From the NCBI RefSeq assembly GCF_000820705.1, contig NZ_CCXI01000141.1:1-64000 (forward strand): a DNA stretch of 64,000 nt, written 5' to 3'. The notes below the pieces were generated by a model. It did not search any database. It saw only the letters and a list, made by a program, of their open reading frames with translations, and had not been told where the DNA came from. The first letter of the stretch is position 1; each line of letters opens with the position of its first letter. Of the stretch, positions 35,475 through 44,755 are shown in pieces. Source of the DNA: Clostridium polynesiense. Lineage in GTDB: Bacteria; Bacillota; Clostridia; Clostridiales; Clostridiaceae. A program made the translations under genes and the position numbers.

Positions 35475-36254
35475 CTATAAATTTACTATGGGTATTATAT
35501 AGGGGCTTCCATTTGAAGTGTTTCTTATTATATCTACATCTATATCATACACTCTTTTTATATTTGATTTGGTTATTACCTTTGAAGGCTCCCCTTTATC
35601 AATTATGCTTCCCTTTTCTACAAGTATTATTTCATCGCTGTATAGGGAGGCAAGGTTCAAATCATGCATAACTGCTATGACAGTAACATCTTTTTTAAGG
35701 CTTTTAAATATATTTAAGAAACCAAGCTGATGCTGAATATCCAAATGAGAAGTAGGTTCATCCAATAAAATAATATCTGTATCCTGACATAAGGCTCTGG
35801 CAGCTATAACCCTCTGCTGCTCTCCACCGCTTAGGCTGGTTATCAGCTTATCCTTTATCTCCCAGGTGGAGGTAAGCCTCATAACCCTTTCTGCTATATC
35901 TTTATCCTCTTCGTTATAGTCTTCAAATCTCCTTTTAAAAGGAGTTCTTCCCATAAGCACTATATCATAGGCTGTAAATTCATACTCTATATTTATATTC
36001 TGAGGCACTACTGCCAATTTTTTAGATATTTCTTTATTGGATATTTTAAATATATCCTTATTTTCTATAAATACCGTACCTTTTACTACAGATAACATTT
36101 TGCTTATATTTTTAAGCAGGGTTGTTTTTCCAGAGCCGTTAGGCCCGATTATAGAATAGAACTTTCCCTTTTCAAAGTTAATGCTTATGTCTTTAAGTAC
36201 AGGATTACTTCCGTAGCTAAAGAATAGTTTATTTATCTGTACAGATGCTTCCAT
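35475..36254 (-). CDS. btuD: Cobalamin/iron-chelate type ABC transporter ATPase
   Basis: 259 residues. Walker A GPNGSGKTTLL, Q-loop in VVPQNINIEY, signature SLSGGEQQRV, Walker B IILLDEPTSHLD and AVMHDLNLA are present. This is the FecCD/BtuCD-type importer ATPase. Cobalamin as substrate is inferred from co-transcription with btuF, btuC and the cob genes under a B12 riboswitch; the protein alone would also fit a siderophore importer. It is the last gene of the operon. Confidence 0.85.
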   Translation of the reverse strand: MEASVQINKLFFSYGSNPVLKDISINFEKGKFYSIIGPNGSGKTTLLKNISKMLSVVKGTVFIENKDIFKISNKEISKKLAVVPQNINIEYEFTAYDIVLMGRTPFKRRFEDYNEEDKDIAERVMRLTSTWEIKDKLITSLSGGEQQRVIAARALCQDTDIILLDEPTSHLDIQHQLGFLNIFKSLKKDVTVIAVMHDLNLASLYSDEIILVEKGSIIDKGEPSKVITKSNIKRVYDIDVDIIRNTSNGSPYIIPIVNL

Positions 36255-36256
36255 AG

Positions 36257-37303
36257 CTACACCACCCTCTTTTTATACTTTAAAAATAAGAATATGAAAT
36301 ATGGTGATCCGATGAGTGCTGTTACTGCACCTACCGGAAGTTCTGCTGAAGGAAGTACGCTTCTTGCCAGAGTATCTGAAAATAAGAGGAACATAGCTCC
36401 CCCTAAGGCTGAAAAAGGGATAAGGTGCTTATGATTAGGTCCAAGCATCATCCTAAGCATATGAGGTATCAAAAGCCCAACAAAACCTATCACCCCGGAA
36501 AAGGCAACACAGGCAGCCACTATTAATGAGGAAACTACCACTATTATCTTTTTAACCTTCTCAACTTCTATCCCCATGCTTTTAGCGGACTCGTCTCCTG
36601 TAAGCATTAGATTTAAATCCCTGTAAAATAGATATATTATGAATATTCCTATGAGTATAAAAGGAGTTGTTACTATTATCTGCCTCCAATTAGAGGTATT
36701 TAAGTCTCCTAAAGTCCAAAAAACTATCTTTTCCACCTTGTTGTGGTTAAATACCATAAGTATGGATAAAGCTGAGGAAAGGAGAAAACTTACCGCTATT
36801 CCTGCTAAAAGAAGGTTTATAGTAGGTATCTTATTTCCTACCCTTGCAATATTATATACAAGAAAAGCTGTAAAAAGGGATCCGGCAAAAGCAAAAACCG
36901 TAACCATACTGAAAGAAAATAAACTTTCTCCAACTTTAAGAACTATGGCCAAAGCGGCTCCCAAGGCTCCTCCGGAAGATATCCCAAGCACATAGGGATC
37001 TGCCATAGGATTTTTAAATACCGCCTGAAATGCCACTCCTACCACTGCAAGACCTGCTCCTACCATCGCTGCCATGATTATTCTGGGAAGTCTTATTTTA
37101 TATATGATTAAGGAATGAGCACCAGAAACCTGTGCATTTATTTCCTCACTAAATAGGCCCAGGGGCTTTATAAGAGCTATAAAAGCCTGCTTAAAGCTTA
37201 TATCCGCAGTCCCTAAGGCAATAGAGGTTACTATCATTATAAAAAATATAAATAAAAGCACTAAAAAAAACTTTTTTCTGTTGCTCTGAATCAGCTTAAT
37301 CAT
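36257..37303 (-). CDS. btuC: Cobalamin-type ABC transporter permease (FecCD/BtuC family)
   Basis: 348 residues, about ten membrane helices. FecCD family blocks: LPRIIMAAMVGAGLAVVGVAFQAVFKNPMADPYVLGISSGGALGA, FVGLLIPHMLRMMLGPNHKHLIPFSALGGA and PVGAVTALIGSPYFIFLF. It forms the membrane channel for corrinoid uptake together with btuD and btuF. The three genes are nearly contiguous (two bases separate it from btuD). Confidence 0.88.
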   Translation of the reverse strand: MIKLIQSNRKKFFLVLLFIFFIMIVTSIALGTADISFKQAFIALIKPLGLFSEEINAQVSGAHSLIIYKIRLPRIIMAAMVGAGLAVVGVAFQAVFKNPMADPYVLGISSGGALGAALAIVLKVGESLFSFSMVTVFAFAGSLFTAFLVYNIARVGNKIPTINLLLAGIAVSFLLSSALSILMVFNHNKVEKIVFWTLGDLNTSNWRQIIVTTPFILIGIFIIYLFYRDLNLMLTGDESAKSMGIEVEKVKKIIVVVSSLIVAACVAFSGVIGFVGLLIPHMLRMMLGPNHKHLIPFSALGGAMFLLFSDTLARSVLPSAELPVGAVTALIGSPYFIFLFLKYKKRVV

Positions 37304-37337
37304 ATAAATTCCTCATTTTCTATATTAAATATACTTA

Positions 37338-38267
37338 TTATTTAAATTCTTCAGGATGAATTATTTTAGCTAAAGCTTCTACTCCTTCTGCTAACCTTGG
37401 TCCCTGTCTATCCAGAAGATTGTTATCTATAACAAAGACTTTATTATTTTTAACAGCATTTAAATCTTTATAACCCTCTGTAGTTAAGAATTCTGCCTTA
37501 AAATACTCAGGAAGTATTATTATTTCAGGATTCTTTTCAATGAGCTTTTCTTTGCTGTACTTCCAGCCTGTAGTATCTTTAGCAATGTTATCTCCGCCAG
37601 CCATGGTAATCATCTGATGTATATAGGTTTCTCCGGTACTTGTAAAATCCCCGCCATTTCCAAAGCCTACTACGTAATAAACGGATGGAGCCTTCTTATC
37701 TTTAACCTTTTCGTTAACCTTTTGAACCTTTTCCTTGATTCCTTTAACTACTTCATCGGATTTTTCAGAAGCATTTAATATTTTTCCTAAAGTATTCATA
37801 GATTCATATACACCGTCAAATTTATCATCACTATATAATGATACTACTTTTATACCTAATTCCTGAAACTTTTTAGCCACATCTTCTTTAAAATGAGTTG
37901 AAGCTATTACTAAATCAGGTTTTAATTCAACTATTTTTTCTATATCAGGCTTTTGAAGTGTTCCAATGTCCTGAACTTTTTTTGCTTCTTCAGGGAAGTC
38001 GCAGTATGTAGTTCTTCCTACAAGTTTATCGCCTTTTCCTAAAGCAAAGATCATTTCTGTTATATTAGGTGCTACAGATACAATTTTCTCAGGCTCCTTT
38101 TCTATTTTAATCTCAGTTCCCCTTGAATCCTTTATGGTTAAAGGATAGGAAGCTGCAGGCTTATTATTATCCTTTGGAGCTTCTGCAGGCTTAGTGCCGC
38201 AGGCAGATAATAATAACGTAAAAATTAATGAAAAAGTAATTATTAAATTCTTGCTGATTCTTTTCAT
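37338..38267 (-). CDS. btuF: Cobalamin-type ABC transporter substrate-binding lipoprotein
   Basis: 309 residues. A lipoprotein signal ends in LLLSACGT. The mature part is a two-lobed class III binding protein with the helical backbone linker, beginning with the usual IVSVAPNITEMIFALGKGDKLVG block and containing KPDLVIAS. It should capture corrinoids outside the membrane and hand them to the permease. Substrate is inferred from its place in the riboswitch-controlled cobalamin operon. Confidence 0.87.
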   Translation of the reverse strand: MKRISKNLIITFSLIFTLLLSACGTKPAEAPKDNNKPAASYPLTIKDSRGTEIKIEKEPEKIVSVAPNITEMIFALGKGDKLVGRTTYCDFPEEAKKVQDIGTLQKPDIEKIVELKPDLVIASTHFKEDVAKKFQELGIKVVSLYSDDKFDGVYESMNTLGKILNASEKSDEVVKGIKEKVQKVNEKVKDKKAPSVYYVVGFGNGGDFTSTGETYIHQMITMAGGDNIAKDTTGWKYSKEKLIEKNPEIIILPEYFKAEFLTTEGYKDLNAVKNNKVFVIDNNLLDRQGPRLAEGVEALAKIIHPEEFK

Positions 38268-38308
38268 GATTTAATCTCCTTTATTAATATATTTTTATAT
38301 AAAATTTT

Positions 38309-39397
38309 TTATATCATTGACTTATCCCTTATATCCACCAGTTTTTCTGATTCCTCTTCCTGAATTCCTACTTCATTAAAGGATGCCATATGACCTGTCA
38401 TATATAAAGCCGCCTCGATAATATTAAAAGCTAAGGGGCATCCGCTTCCTTCTCCAAGTCTCATATTTAAATCCAGCATCGGTGTCATTTTAATTTCTTT
38501 AAACAAGCTTTCTACAGCAATTTCTTCTGATTTATGAGATGCAAACATATAATCAAGAACTTCTTCTTTTAATTTGTAAGCACACAAGGCTGCTGCTCCT
38601 GAGATCAATCCATCTATTACTATAGCAACTTTATTTTTCGCTGCTCCCAAAAAGCATCCGCACATTCCTGCTATGTCCAAGCCTCCCACCTTTGATAAAA
38701 CATCTATAACATCATTTTTATCAGGCTTATTAATATCAAGGCTCCTTTGTATAACCTCCATTTTGTTTTGGAACTGTTGAAGTGTAAGACCTGCTCCCAT
38801 TCCAACTACGTCTTCAACCTTTAAATCTAAAAGTGAAGCAATAACCGCTGCACTGCTGGAGGTATTTCCAATCCCCATCTCTCCGGTTCCTATGAGGTCA
38901 TACCCCTCCTTTACCAGATTATCCACTATTTCAATACCTGCTTCTATTGCTTTAATAGCCTCTTCCCTGCTCATTGCAGGGCCTATGCTCATATTCTTAG
39001 TACCCTTCATTATTTTTCTTGAAATTATTTTAGGATGGTTTATTTCATCCTTCACTCCGATATCCACTATAGTGAGGTCGGCTCCTGCAAATTCTGCAAG
39101 CACTCCTACCCCTGTAGTCATTTTAGGGAAGCAGTAAGTCATAAGTGTAGTTATACTCTGAGGGGCTGCACTTACACCTTCATCACAAACTCCGTTGTCT
39201 GCACACATTACCACCACTGTTTTCTTGTTAACCTTATTTATAGTCTTACCTGTAATACCTGCAAACTTCGCCCCTATCTCCTCCAGCTTTCCAAGGCTTC
39301 CAATGGGTTTTGCCAGGTTATCTATGTGCTGCTTTGCTTTCATTACAGCTTCTTTGTCTGAATGTGTAATTTCTTTTAAGGTTTCATCTAAAAGCAT
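38309..39397 (-). CDS. cobT: Nicotinate-nucleotide-dimethylbenzimidazole phosphoribosyltransferase
   Basis: 362 residues. CobT blocks: LAKPIGSLGKLEEIGAKFAGI, VVMCADNGVCDEGVSAAPQ, GTGEMGIGNTSSSAAV (phosphate-binding) and the catalytic Glu region MRLGEGSGCPLAFNIIEAAL. It activates the lower-ligand base (dimethylbenzimidazole or another base) to an alpha-ribotide. AAAAGGAG precedes the ATG. It lies between the interrupted cobD and btuF in the operon. Confidence 0.94.
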   Translation of the reverse strand: MLLDETLKEITHSDKEAVMKAKQHIDNLAKPIGSLGKLEEIGAKFAGITGKTINKVNKKTVVVMCADNGVCDEGVSAAPQSITTLMTYCFPKMTTGVGVLAEFAGADLTIVDIGVKDEINHPKIISRKIMKGTKNMSIGPAMSREEAIKAIEAGIEIVDNLVKEGYDLIGTGEMGIGNTSSSAAVIASLLDLKVEDVVGMGAGLTLQQFQNKMEVIQRSLDINKPDKNDVIDVLSKVGGLDIAGMCGCFLGAAKNKVAIVIDGLISGAAALCAYKLKEEVLDYMFASHKSEEIAVESLFKEIKMTPMLDLNMRLGEGSGCPLAFNIIEAALYMTGHMASFNEVGIQEEESEKLVDIRDKSMI

Positions 39398-39420
39398 AAT
39401 TTATATCTCCTTTTATAATT

Positions 39421-40488
39421 TTATATAAAGTTATTTAACGCATTAATGAGTTTATAATTTTTCTCCCTGTCTTTAACGGCAATTCTTATAAATCTGGAAT
39501 CAAGACCTTTATAGCTTCTGCATCTCCTTATCAATATTCCTTCCTTCAGGCATTTTTGAAAAATGTCTTCATCCGTTGAACCCTTAAGCTTAATTAAAAG
39601 ATAATTTGCCCGGCTTTTATATACCTTTTCTATATATGGAATTTTTTGAAGCTCAGTACTTAGATAGCCTCTTTCCTCTTGAATAAGCTCAACGGTTTTT
39701 TACTTATATTCCTTATCTTTAAATATGTATTTCAAAGCACCCTCTGCAAAGGAATTAACATTCCAGGGAAGCTGTTTTTTTCTTATTTCTTCTGCGGCAC
39801 CACTATTGCTCATAACTGCATATCCAAATCTTATTCCCGGAAGAGCAAAAAACTTAGTTACAGCTCTTATAACTATTAGGCAGGAATATTCCATGGCTTC
39901 CTTTAAAAAGCTGTTTTCACTGCAGCCTGTAAACTCTATAAAAGCTTCATCTATTATTATGAGCTTACTGTTTTTCTCACAGTAATCCAAAATATCCGAA
40001 AAAGCCTTTTTATTTATAATTCCTCCATTAGGATTGTTTGGATTACCTATTATAAGGCCCTGACACTGTTTCATACTTTCTAAAATATCCTTATAATCGT
40101 ATTCCATATCAGCGGTTAAATAGCTGTATTTCACCTCTACATGATGCTTTAATGCAGAACCTTCGTACTCACCAAAGGAAGGAACTGCTATACATAGCTT
40201 TTTTATAAGAGATAAAGAAAGGTCTATAAGCTCCGCAGCTCCATTGCCTAAAAGTATTTCCTCTCCCTCTTGGGGAAGATTCAGGTATTCTGACAGCCTT
40301 TTCTTGGATTCCCGATATTTAAGATCAGGATAATTCACTGCTTCCTCTAATATTTTATGGATATTATCCTTAAATTCCTGAGGAATTCCCAAAGGATTAA
40401 TATTGGAGCTGAAGTCTAAAAGCTCTCTGCCCTTAAGCCTTCCCTCACTGTATATATCCCCTCCATGCTCTATTATGGTTTTTTCCAT
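39421..40488 (-). pseudogene. cobD: Threonine-phosphate decarboxylase CobD, interrupted by an in-frame TAA
   Basis: The frame from 40488 encodes a PLP fold-type I enzyme: SSNINPLG near the start, IDEAFIEF (PLP-binding Asp) and the Schiff-base Lys212 in RAVTKFFALPGIRFGY. A TAA at 39700-39702 ends it at residue 262. The same frame continues for 92 codons (KTVELIQEERGYLSTEL ... FIRIAVKDREKNYKL) to a stop at 39421, with the Arg-containing C-terminal domain typical of aminotransferases. Full length would be ~355 residues, the family norm. One base change (for example GAA or CAA to TAA) explains it. CobD makes aminopropanol phosphate for the B12 side arm. Confidence 0.88.
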
Positions 40489-40500
40489 AGTTTTCTCCTT

Positions 40501-41466
40501 TTATAAAATCAAAAATATGAAAGCTTCTGATATTAATAAAAATAAAAGTTCTGTAATGAACATCAGCTTATTACTCATTTTTATATCTTGAAGGCTCAGA
40601 GGTCTTACAGCATCTCCAAGAGTAGGCTTTTCTACAGGGGTTCCGAAATATATATTTGTTCCTCCAAGCTCTATGCCTAAAGCACCGGCTGCAGCTGCTT
40701 CAGGATATGCACAATTAGGACTTTTATGATTATTCCTGTCCCTGAGCATAATCTTAAAACTTTTGAATATACTCCCCCCTATAAAAGGGGCTGAAATACA
40801 CATTAAAGCACCGGTTACTCTTGATGGGATATAATTAAAAACATCATCTGTCTTGGCAGGAAAAAACCCCATGTATAAGTATTTATCATTCATATAGCCA
40901 AGCATTGAGTCCATGGTATTTACAGCCTTATAGGCCATAGCCAAAGGTGCTCCCCCTAGCAAGGCATAAAATAATGGTGCTATGACTCCGTCTGAAGCAT
41001 TTTCCGCTACAGTTTCCACCGCTGCCCTTATTATCGACTTAGAAGAAAGTCCCCTTGTTTCTCTTCCTACGATGTAAGAAAGCTTTATTCTTGCATCTTC
41101 TAGATCTTCTTTAACCAAAGCTCCCTGTACCTTCATGCTTTCCTTATACAGGCTTTTTGCCGCAAGGACAGTCCAGAGAAATGAAATATTAACCAAGTGA
41201 AATAATATCTTATAGGGAAATAATAAATATAAAATTACAAAGGGAATGGAAAAACTTAATATAATCATGATGAGAACAATAAAACCTCCATAAGCTTTAA
41301 GGGCTTTATTGTCCTTTGCCCTAGCTCTTAATTTATTTTCCAGATTATTTATAAGCTTTCCCATATATATCACCGGATGAGGAAATCCATAAGGGTCTCC
41401 TATAATAAAATCAAGAAGTACAGCAATAAAGGTATCTATTGAGTTACTAATAAAAAAGCTCTCCAT
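40501..41466 (-). CDS. cbiB: Adenosylcobinamide-phosphate synthase
   Basis: 321 residues, a membrane protein with several helices. Family blocks include DFIIGDPYGFPHPVIYMGK at the start, LSYIVGRETRGLSSKSIIRAAVETVAENASDGVIAPLFYALLGGAPLAMAYKAVNTMDSMLGY in the centre, and NCAYPEAAAAGALGIELGG. It joins the aminopropanol(-phosphate) arm made via CobD to adenosylcobyric acid. Its ATG overlaps the cobQ stop codon (TAATG). Confidence 0.94.
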   Translation of the reverse strand: MESFFISNSIDTFIAVLLDFIIGDPYGFPHPVIYMGKLINNLENKLRARAKDNKALKAYGGFIVLIMIILSFSIPFVILYLLFPYKILFHLVNISFLWTVLAAKSLYKESMKVQGALVKEDLEDARIKLSYIVGRETRGLSSKSIIRAAVETVAENASDGVIAPLFYALLGGAPLAMAYKAVNTMDSMLGYMNDKYLYMGFFPAKTDDVFNYIPSRVTGALMCISAPFIGGSIFKSFKIMLRDRNNHKSPNCAYPEAAAAGALGIELGGTNIYFGTPVEKPTLGDAVRPLSLQDIKMSNKLMFITELLFLLISEAFIFLIL

Positions 41467-42956
41467 TATTTAATACCCATAATTCCGTAAATAGCATCTA
41501 TATCCACATTTTCCCTCACTATGTCCGCTAATTTATTTATTTCATCATCTCTTATACTTTCATAAGGCTTAGATGCTTTCAGCTTTAATCCTTTATCTTT
41601 TCTTATTCTGTTCAATATATATTCCCTAAAATCTGTAGAATCAAATATTCCATGGATGTAGCTTCCTATGACATTTCCTCTTTCATTAAAGGTGCCATCG
41701 CTTTTAAGCTCACCGCTGCTGCCTCCCTTAATTTCACTTAAGGTGATAAAATTCCTTAAGCCAGGCTCCTTTATGGTAGTTCCCATATGGATTTCATAAC
41801 CATATATTCTTCCACTGCTGCCCATATGGCTAAATTCACCCTTTACTCTGGTCATCACCTTTTCTGCCTCTAAAGCGGTAGTGATATTCAGTAAGCCCAG
41901 ACCTTCTATGGATATATTGCTGCTTTCCACCTTTAAAGGGTCCTCTATTGTCCTTCCAAGCATTTGGTATCCACCACATATACCTATGATAAAACCGCTG
42001 GAGGAATATGACTTTATCTTCTCCTCTAAGCCGGCATTTCTTATGGTAATTAAGTCCGCAATGGTATTTTTGCTTCCGGGGATTATAAGCAAATCAGGCT
42101 TTCCAAACTCCTCTTTTGTATAAATAAATCTTACGCTGACATCCTCCTCAGTTCTCAAAGCATCTACATCGGTAAAATTTGATATATGAGGAAGCATAAG
42201 CACGGCTATATCTATAGGGGCATTTACCCTTCTGTTAATCTCCATCCTTGAGCCGTCTTCATCCTCCAATATATGAGTAAAATAAGGAACTACCCCTAGG
42301 CAGGGGGTTTGTATTATGTCCTCTATACTGTCAATTCCCGGCTGAAGAAGCTTTTTGTCACCTCGAAACTTATTTATAATCGTTCCCTTTACCCTGGCTT
42401 TTTCTTCTTGATTTAAAAGCAGCATAGTTCCTGCCAATGCTGCAAAAACCCCTCCCTTATCGATATCTCCTACCAATAATACCGGTGCATCTATAAGGTC
42501 AGCCAAGCCCATATTAACAATATCCTTATCCCTTAAATTAATTTCTGCCGGACTTCCTGCTCCCTCTATAACTATTATGTCAAAGCTTTTTTCCAGTTCC
42601 TGAAACTGTCCTTTGAGCATTTCTTTAAACTGAGGTTTAAGATTGTGATATTCCTCTGCATTATAGTTTCCATATACCTTTCCATTGACAATAACCTGAC
42701 TTTTGGTATCTGAGGAGGGCTTTAACAAAATAGGATTCATATAAGACTGCGGCTCTAATCCTGCAGCATAAGCCTGAAGCACTTGAGCCCTGCCCATTTC
42801 CTTTCCGTCCAGGGTTATATAGGAGTTAAGAGACATATTTTGAGATTTATACGGACATACACTGTAACCATCCTGCATAAATATCCTGCATAACGCTGCG
42901 GTTAAGAGACTTTTCCCCACTGAGGAGGCGGTACCTTGTATCATTATCTTAGCCAT
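41466..42956 (-). CDS. cobQ: Cobyric acid synthase (glutamine-dependent)
   Basis: 496 residues. An N-terminal dethiobiotin-synthase-like P-loop domain ([21 protein letters not shown], then [11 protein letters not shown]) is followed by a class I amidotransferase domain with the Cys nucleophile in [12 protein letters not shown] and the His in SYIHGIFD. It adds four amide groups to adenosylcobyrinic acid a,c-diamide. It is the first gene of the B12-riboswitch operon. Also called CbiP. Confidence 0.95.
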   Translation of the reverse strand: MAKIMIQGTASSVGKSLLTAALCRIFMQDGYSVCPYKSQNMSLNSYITLDGKEMGRAQVLQAYAAGLEPQSYMNPILLKPSSDTKSQVIVNGKVYGNYNAEEYHNLKPQFKEMLKGQFQELEKSFDIIVIEGAGSPAEINLRDKDIVNMGLADLIDAPVLLVGDIDKGGVFAALAGTMLLLNQEEKARVKGTIINKFRGDKKLLQPGIDSIEDIIQTPCLGVVPYFTHILEDEDGSRMEINRRVNAPIDIAVLMLPHISNFTDVDALRTEEDVSVRFIYTKEEFGKPDLLIIPGSKNTIADLITIRNAGLEEKIKSYSSSGFIIGICGGYQMLGRTIEDPLKVESSNISIEGLGLLNITTALEAEKVMTRVKGEFSHMGSSGRIYGYEIHMGTTIKEPGLRNFITLSEIKGGSSGELKSDGTFNERGNVIGSYIHGIFDSTDFREYILNRIRKDKGLKLKASKPYESIRDDEINKLADIVRENVDIDAIYGIMGIK

Positions 42957-43011
42957 GATATCTCCCCTTATTTTTAATTAGGCAACCATTTTTCAATGAA
43001 AATTTCCTTCT

Positions 43012-43047
43012 AAATAAATAAAAGCAGCATGCTTTTAGCACGCTGCT
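43012..43047 (-). terminator. Expression-platform terminator of the cobalamin riboswitch
   Basis: The reverse strand reads AGCAGCGTGC, TAAAA, GCATGCTGCT and TTTATTTATTT. It lies between the riboswitch core and cobQ, where B12 binding should favour it. Confidence 0.85.
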
Positions 43048-43154
43048 ATTAGAATTCTAAATACAATAATAACTATCAATATCTAGATGAAAGCAGAAAT
43101 TCTCCGCTTTATTCTAACAGCTTTCCCACCGAAAGCACATTAAAAAAAATTCTC

Positions 43155-43306
43155 AACAGGCAGGTCTCCTGGCTTATGATTCATCCTTCCCTTTACCCTT
43201 CCTCCACATTAAGGAGTGGTTAATTAAAGGTCAGTCATCAAATACAGTAGCGGGGGCTGCTGCGGGTTCTAACCGCATTCCCTTTTCACCTTTTTAAAAG
43301 GCACCT
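43155..43306 (-). promoter_or_regulatory. Cobalamin riboswitch
   Basis: The reverse strand shows the conserved cobalamin riboswitch blocks in order: AGGTGCC at the 5' side, AAAAGGGAATGCGG, GAACCCGCAGCAGCCCCCGC and TACTGTA, GGAAGGATGAATCATAAGCC, then CAGGAGACCTGCC (the B12-box end). It controls the cobQ-cbiB-cobD-cobT-btuFCD operon, closing it when adenosylcobalamin is plentiful. Confidence 0.96.
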
Positions 43307-43367
43307 GATTGGTGCCAGGCACGTGACAAGTGACAAATGAATTTGTCACTTGTCACGTGCCTGGCAC
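43301..43367. repeat. Inverted pair of dispersed repeats (copies 8 and 9) forming a perfect 27-bp hairpin
   Basis: GTGCCAGGCACGTGACAAGT continues into GACAAAT, then a GA spacer, then the exact complement ending at 43367. Each arm is one CACGTGCC-type repeat. An extra GGCACC at 43300-43305 belongs to the riboswitch start. No U-tract follows on either reading of the operon strand. Confidence 0.93.
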
Positions 43368-43371
43368 TTTT

Positions 43372-43400
43372 ATTATAGATTAATATTGGAAATAATTCAA
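43372..43400 (-). promoter_or_regulatory. Sigma-A promoter of the cobalamin riboswitch operon
   Basis: On the reverse strand TTGAAT (43395-43400), 17 bases, TATAAT (43372-43377). The start would be near 43365, at the first bases of the repeat hairpin. Confidence 0.75.
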
Positions 43401-43414
43401 TAAAAATAAATCTA

Positions 43415-44164
43415 TTAAATGGAAGAAATTATAATAAGTGCTGTAAGCACTGATAATTCGTTTACCGCACCTAAGGAGTCTCCGGTAATTCCATTGATTT
43501 TGCTGTTGCATAACGCATTGAAACTCAAGGTTACAGTGATTACCCCTGCGGTTAATACCACCGCTTTAATGGGATCTGCTATAAGTGCTACTGCAGCAAA
43601 AGGCAGCAGGAAATTAATAATTACCTGCAGTAAACTCACATTGTTTATAAACAAATTACCAAGACCTCCGGTCTTTGCAGGTCTGCCAATTAATGAAATC
43701 AGAAGCATTGAGGCTCTGCTCAGCATGGGTATAACTATTATCATCAATGAAAGGGTATTGGAGGCAGCTATGAATTTATAGCTCTCAAACTTTATCAATA
43801 TATTAATGACAATTCCTATACAGGCAAAGGTTCCTATACGGCTGTCCTTCATAATCTCTATTATCTTATCCTTACCTTTTGCAGCAAAATAACCGTCGCA
43901 GGTATCTCCGAATCCATCAATATGGAATCCTCCGGTTATAAAAATTTCCGCTAAAATGATTAATATGGATATAACGTAGGCTGGAAACAATTTTCTAAAT
44001 ATCAAGTAAAGAAGGTATTGAATACCTCCTACTATTAAACCTATTAAAGCAAAGAAGCCGGCTCCTCTTCTGAAATCTTCCTTTTGACAGGGAAGTGACC
44101 TCTTTACAGGAATCCTCGTTATCATCTGAACCATGAGTAAAAAACTTTCAAAATACCTCTTCAT
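43415..44164 (-). CDS. cobS: Cobalamin (5'-phosphate) synthase
   Basis: 249 residues, integral membrane. Family blocks: MITRIPVKRSLP, FITGGFHIDGFGDTCDGYFA (the conserved HxDGxxDxxDG metal motif) and IMKDSRIGTFACIGIV. It joins adenosyl-GDP-cobinamide to the activated lower ligand. ATG at 44164 has AGGTGG five bases upstream; a GTG immediately after the cobU stop codon lies inside that site. It is the last gene of the cobC-cobU-cobS set; the riboswitch operon promoter lies just past its stop. Confidence 0.94.
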   Translation of the reverse strand: MKRYFESFLLMVQMITRIPVKRSLPCQKEDFRRGAGFFALIGLIVGGIQYLLYLIFRKLFPAYVISILIILAEIFITGGFHIDGFGDTCDGYFAAKGKDKIIEIMKDSRIGTFACIGIVINILIKFESYKFIAASNTLSLMIIVIPMLSRASMLLISLIGRPAKTGGLGNLFINNVSLLQVIINFLLPFAAVALIADPIKAVVLTAGVITVTLSFNALCNSKINGITGDSLGAVNELSVLTALIIISSI

Positions 44165-44173
44165 AATGTCCAC

Positions 44174-44722
44174 CTACTTAAGCTTCAAAGGGATTCCGCA
44201 GGCTGTGAAATATACTTCATCGCTTAATTGTCCTAATACCTGATTAACCCTTCCCAGAATGTCTGCAAAGATTCTTCCCAGTCTGTATTCCGACACAAGT
44301 CCCCAACCCACTTCATTAGTAACTATAATAAGCTTTTTATCGCTGCTTTTTACCGCTTTTACAAGCTCCATAAACTCAAGGATTATTTCTTCCTCCAATT
44401 CTTTAATCTCTTCTCTTGTAATTTTCTCTACATCGGAATATTTATCAAAGATTAAATTTGTAACCATGGTTCCGGCACACTCTAATATGATTTTATCCTT
44501 ATTTAATTTTTCTACCGCTTCTTTAAGGCCTTTATATCCTTCATATGTATCCCAATTTGGGTTTCTTGTCTCCCTATGCTTTCTAACCCTTTCCTCCATT
44601 TCTCTGTCCACAACCTTGGCAGTAGCTATGTATAATACATCATTACTGCCTCTGAAGTATTTTTCCGCAAAAGAACTCTTTCCGCTTCTCGTTCCTCCTG
44701 TAACTAAAACTATCTTTCCCAT
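44174..44722 (-). CDS. cobU: Adenosylcobinamide kinase / GDP-transferase
   Basis: 182 residues. P-loop VTGGTRSGKSSFAEK at the N-terminus, the guanylylated-residue region RVRKHRETRNPNWDTYEG (the conserved His), and IIVTNEVGWGLVSEYRLGRIFADILGRVNQ. It phosphorylates cobinamide and attaches GMP. It lies between cobC and cobS in a tight operon. Confidence 0.95.
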   Translation of the reverse strand: MGKIVLVTGGTRSGKSSFAEKYFRGSNDVLYIATAKVVDREMEERVRKHRETRNPNWDTYEGYKGLKEAVEKLNKDKIILECAGTMVTNLIFDKYSDVEKITREEIKELEEEIILEFMELVKAVKSSDKKLIIVTNEVGWGLVSEYRLGRIFADILGRVNQVLGQLSDEVYFTACGIPLKLK

Positions 44723-44755
44723 AAAAACAACCTTTCCTCCTAATAAACCCTGAGC

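Noticed and set aside
35414-35509. Short frame starting MQFRTMALAAAG inside the candidate small RNA
   Set aside because: No ribosome site, and the frame reads through the terminator stem and its T-tract, so it would not be transcribed in full.
43312-43367. Perfect hairpin considered as a terminator for cobS
   Set aside because: No U-tract follows on the cobS strand, and the hairpin is made of two dispersed repeats downstream of another promoter.
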